Assembly: GCA_018970845.1 (NCBI GenBank)
Contig: JAGWVO010000152.1
Location: 1 to 8,267, forward strand
Direction: 5' to 3'
Length of the DNA: 8,267 nucleotides
DNA from: Planctomycetota bacterium
GTDB lineage: Bacteria > Planctomycetota > Planctomycetia > Gemmatales > Gemmataceae
Positions within the stretch are counted from its first letter, which is position 1, and each line of letters opens with the position of its first letter. Shown here one piece after another: positions 6,788 to 8,267 of this stretch. The notes below the pieces were generated by a model, which saw only the letters and a list, made by a program, of their open reading frames with translations, was not told where the DNA came from and did no database searches. Position numbers and translations under genes: made by a program.

Positions 6788-6793
6788 TACAAT
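6788..6793 (+). promoter_or_regulatory. Candidate -10 element for the DUF1559 gene
   Basis: TACAAT (5 of 6 consensus) lies 6 nt before the ATG at 6800. No recognisable -35 is present 16-18 nt upstream. If the element works, transcription would start at or next to the A of the ATG, giving a leaderless mRNA. This agrees with the absence of any Shine-Dalgarno-like sequence before this start. Confidence 0.35.
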
Positions 6794-6799
6794 CGGCGC

Positions 6800-7804
6800 A
6801 TGGGTGGCACGGGCGACAACGGGGGCCGGCGGGGCGTCGTCAGGAACGCCTTCACCCTCATTGAGCTCCTCGTGGTGGTCGCCATCATCGCCGTGCTCGT
6901 GGGCCTGCTGGTGCCGGCGGTGCAGAAGGTGCGCGAGGCCGCCAACCGCATGAGCAGCGCCAACAACCTCAAGCAACTGGGTGTCGCGGCGCTCGGGTTC
7001 GAGTCGGCCAACCGGCACCTGCCCACCGGCGGCGGGTACGACTACAGCGTCGGCAACAACACCGCGCCGTACACCACGCCCAACGCCTTCACCACCATTC
7101 CCGGCTACGGCGCCTTCCGGCCGCGCTGGGGCAGCCCCAACGCCCAGCCCAGCAAGCAACTGGGCAGCGCCTTCTACTCGCTGCTGCCCCACATCGAGCA
7201 GGAGGCTCTCTACAAGGATCCGCTCCTGTGCTTCGGCACCGCGGTGAAGACCCTTCACATGCCATCCCGCAGGGCCGCGCAGGCCAGGGCCGCGCCGGCC
7301 ACCGACACCGTGTACCCCGGCTGGGCCTACAACGACGCCGGCCTGGGGGCGAGCGCCCGCAGCGACTACGCCGCCAACGACAGGGTCTGCCGAACCACCT
7401 ATTCCGGATGGGGAAATGTGCTCACGATCGCCGGCATCCTCGACGGCACCAGCAACACCGTCATCTTCGGCGAGAAGGCGATGGCGGCCAGCGCCGTGGC
7501 CACCGGCTCGTGGTACTGGGACGAGCCGTTCGTGATGGGCGGCACGGGCGGCACGGGCCGCTGCGGCGACGAGCTCTATTCCGACACCCAGCTCACCGCC
7601 TTCCCCGACCGGGCCTCGGGAGCCGGCTGGACCGTGGGCGCCGAAAGCTGCGGCGGGGGCAACTGGGGAACGCCGTCTTCGGCAAGCGGCCCGCAGTTCG
7701 CCATGGCCGACGGCAGCGTCCGCGCGCTGAGGTACGGCACGCCGCCCGCCACGGTGCGCCTGCTCATCCGGCCCGCCGACGGGCAGGTCGTGAACCTCGA
7801 CTGA
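6800..7804 (+). CDS. DUF1559 prepilin-like (type II pseudopilin-like) protein
   Basis: The 334-residue product belongs to the DUF1559 family, strongly expanded in planctomycetes and of unknown role. A 17-residue basic leader ends in RNA, followed by the prepilin methylation segment FTLIELLVVVAIIAVLVG (18-35), then VQKVREAANR and NNLKQLGVAALGFESAN, all family hallmarks. E22 corresponds to Glu5 of a mature pilin. A C-terminal FAMADGSVRAL (300-310) matches the DG part of the family's H-X9-DG motif, but the expected His is not in place. The residue before the cleavage point is Ala, not the usual Gly. The protein is probably exported with a single N-terminal membrane helix. The ATG at 6800 is the only reasonable start; it lacks a ribosome binding site. 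A lipoprotein gene follows after 17 bp. Confidence 0.92.
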   Translation: MGGTGDNGGRRGVVRNAFTLIELLVVVAIIAVLVGLLVPAVQKVREAANRMSSANNLKQLGVAALGFESANRHLPTGGGYDYSVGNNTAPYTTPNAFTTIPGYGAFRPRWGSPNAQPSKQLGSAFYSLLPHIEQEALYKDPLLCFGTAVKTLHMPSRRAAQARAAPATDTVYPGWAYNDAGLGASARSDYAANDRVCRTTYSGWGNVLTIAGILDGTSNTVIFGEKAMAASAVATGSWYWDEPFVMGGTGGTGRCGDELYSDTQLTAFPDRASGAGWTVGAESCGGGNWGTPSSASGPQFAMADGSVRALRYGTPPATVRLLIRPADGQVVNLD

Positions 7805-7821
7805 CACCCCGGGAGACCGTG

Positions 7822-8199
7822 ATGATCCGCCTTGCCATCACCTCCGCCGCCCTGGCCCTGCTTGCCGGTTGCGGAGACCGCCCCACCCTGGTTCCCGCCA
7901 CCGGCCGGATCACGCACAAGGGCCAGCCGCTGACGGCCGGCAGCGTGATCTTCGTGCCCGATTCCGGCAACGCCTGGGCCAAGGACAACCCGTCGAGCCT
8001 GCTGCAAACCGACGGCAGCTTCACGATGAAGACCTTCCCTTATGGCGACGGCGTGGCGCCCGGCAAGTACAAGGTGACGCTCGACCCGGCGCTGGCCGGG
8101 CGCGTCCGCCAGCCGGCCCTTTCCAAGGCCGACAAGACGCCCTGGAGCGTGGAGATTCCCGGCTCGGGCAAGACCGGCATCACCCTGGACGCGAGGTGA
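7822..8199 (+). CDS. Small lipoprotein with a carboxypeptidase-regulatory-like (beta-sandwich) fold
   Basis: The 125-residue product starts with a lipoprotein signal peptide: MIR, a hydrophobic stretch, and the lipobox LAGC with Cys17 as the lipidated residue. The rest resembles the short planctomycete proteins commonly found next to DUF1559 genes: ATGRITHKGQPLTAGSVIFVP (26-46, GxI/VTxxGxPLxxGxVxFxP pattern), then TDGSFTM and APGKYKVTL (79-87). This is the pattern of transthyretin-like / carboxypeptidase regulatory-like domains. Its function is unknown; it is probably anchored to a membrane and may interact with the DUF1559 product. GGGAG lies 6 nt before the ATG at 7822, and the DUF1559 stop is 17 bp upstream. 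A GTG one codon earlier is possible but less well spaced. Confidence 0.88.
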   Translation: MIRLAITSAALALLAGCGDRPTLVPATGRITHKGQPLTAGSVIFVPDSGNAWAKDNPSSLLQTDGSFTMKTFPYGDGVAPGKYKVTLDPALAGRVRQPALSKADKTPWSVEIPGSGKTGITLDAR

Positions 8200-8207
8200 G
8201 TCCCCCC

Positions 8208-8267
8208 ATGTTCGACGGCCTGGTGCGTCCGCTGATTGATCCGCCCTTGAACGCGGCCGGGGCGGTG
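8208..8267 (+). CDS. Start of a probable CDP-alcohol phosphatidyltransferase family protein (partial)
   Basis: Only 20 codons are visible, reading MFDGLVRPLIDPPLNAAGAV, with the frame open to the window edge. From memory, the RPLIDPPLN pattern right after the initiator resembles the N-terminus of bacterial CDP-alcohol phosphatidyltransferase family proteins, membrane enzymes that join a CDP-linked lipid to an alcohol head group. The catalytic DGxxAR motif would lie outside the window, so the call rests on a short match. The start is well supported: GAGGTGAG, overlapping the stop of the lipoprotein gene, lies about 8 nt before the ATG. The 8-bp gap suggests co-transcription with the two genes upstream. 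Confidence 0.5.
   Translation, partial: MFDGLVRPLIDPPLNAAGAV

Noticed and set aside
7537..7563. Short tandem GGCACGGGC repeat inside the DUF1559 gene
   Set aside because: Only two copies, encoding Gly-Thr-Gly in frame; it is consistent with codon bias in a Gly-rich loop.
6698..7807. In-frame 5' extension of the sulfatase to 7807
   Set aside because: It would overlap the whole DUF1559 gene on the other strand; the ATG at 6697 has a ribosome binding site and begins a signal-like segment.

Overview
The window is about 8.3 kb of very GC-rich bacterial DNA. The gene content points to a planctomycete, probably of the Gemmata/Isosphaera type: a DUF1559 prepilin-like protein (an expanded planctomycete family), a short lipoprotein of the kind that accompanies DUF1559 genes, and a secreted formylglycine sulfatase. 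The lineage is inferred from these families; there is no rRNA or other phylogenetic marker here.

Left part, minus strand (1-3717): an information-processing cluster. In transcription order it holds the signal recognition particle (SRP) RNA gene, dnaX (DNA polymerase III gamma/tau), a short AT-rich spacer with a terminator-like hairpin and a TATAAT promoter, recR, and rpoN (sigma-54, cut by the window edge). The order SRP RNA-dnaX-recR is an old bacterial arrangement, as in Bacillus scr-dnaX-yaaK-recR, but the small ybaB/ebfC (yaaK) gene that usually separates dnaX from recR is missing.

Middle, minus strand (3756-6697): a two-gene unit. An exported sulfatase with a C-terminal beta-rich module is followed, with a 1-base TGATG overlap, by an exported serine beta-lactamase-like hydrolase. 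A divergent intergenic region of about 100 bp (6698-6799) holds candidate promoters for both directions.

Right part, plus strand (6800-8267): a DUF1559 prepilin-like protein, a 125-residue lipoprotein 17 bp downstream, and the first 20 codons of what looks like a CDP-alcohol phosphatidyltransferase family protein. The close spacing and good ribosome binding sites suggest one operon.

The most notable observation is inside dnaX. It carries a complete candidate programmed -1 frameshift site: a GGAG element, 8 nt, an in-phase A-AAA-AAA heptamer, a 5-nt spacer, a GC-rich stem-loop, and a -1-frame stop 10 codons on. Frameshifting would give a 436-residue gamma subunit beside a 592-residue tau, close to the E. 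coli arrangement. The second notable item is the SRP RNA, which folds into a long, nearly continuous hairpin. No clearly new defence or mobile system is visible.
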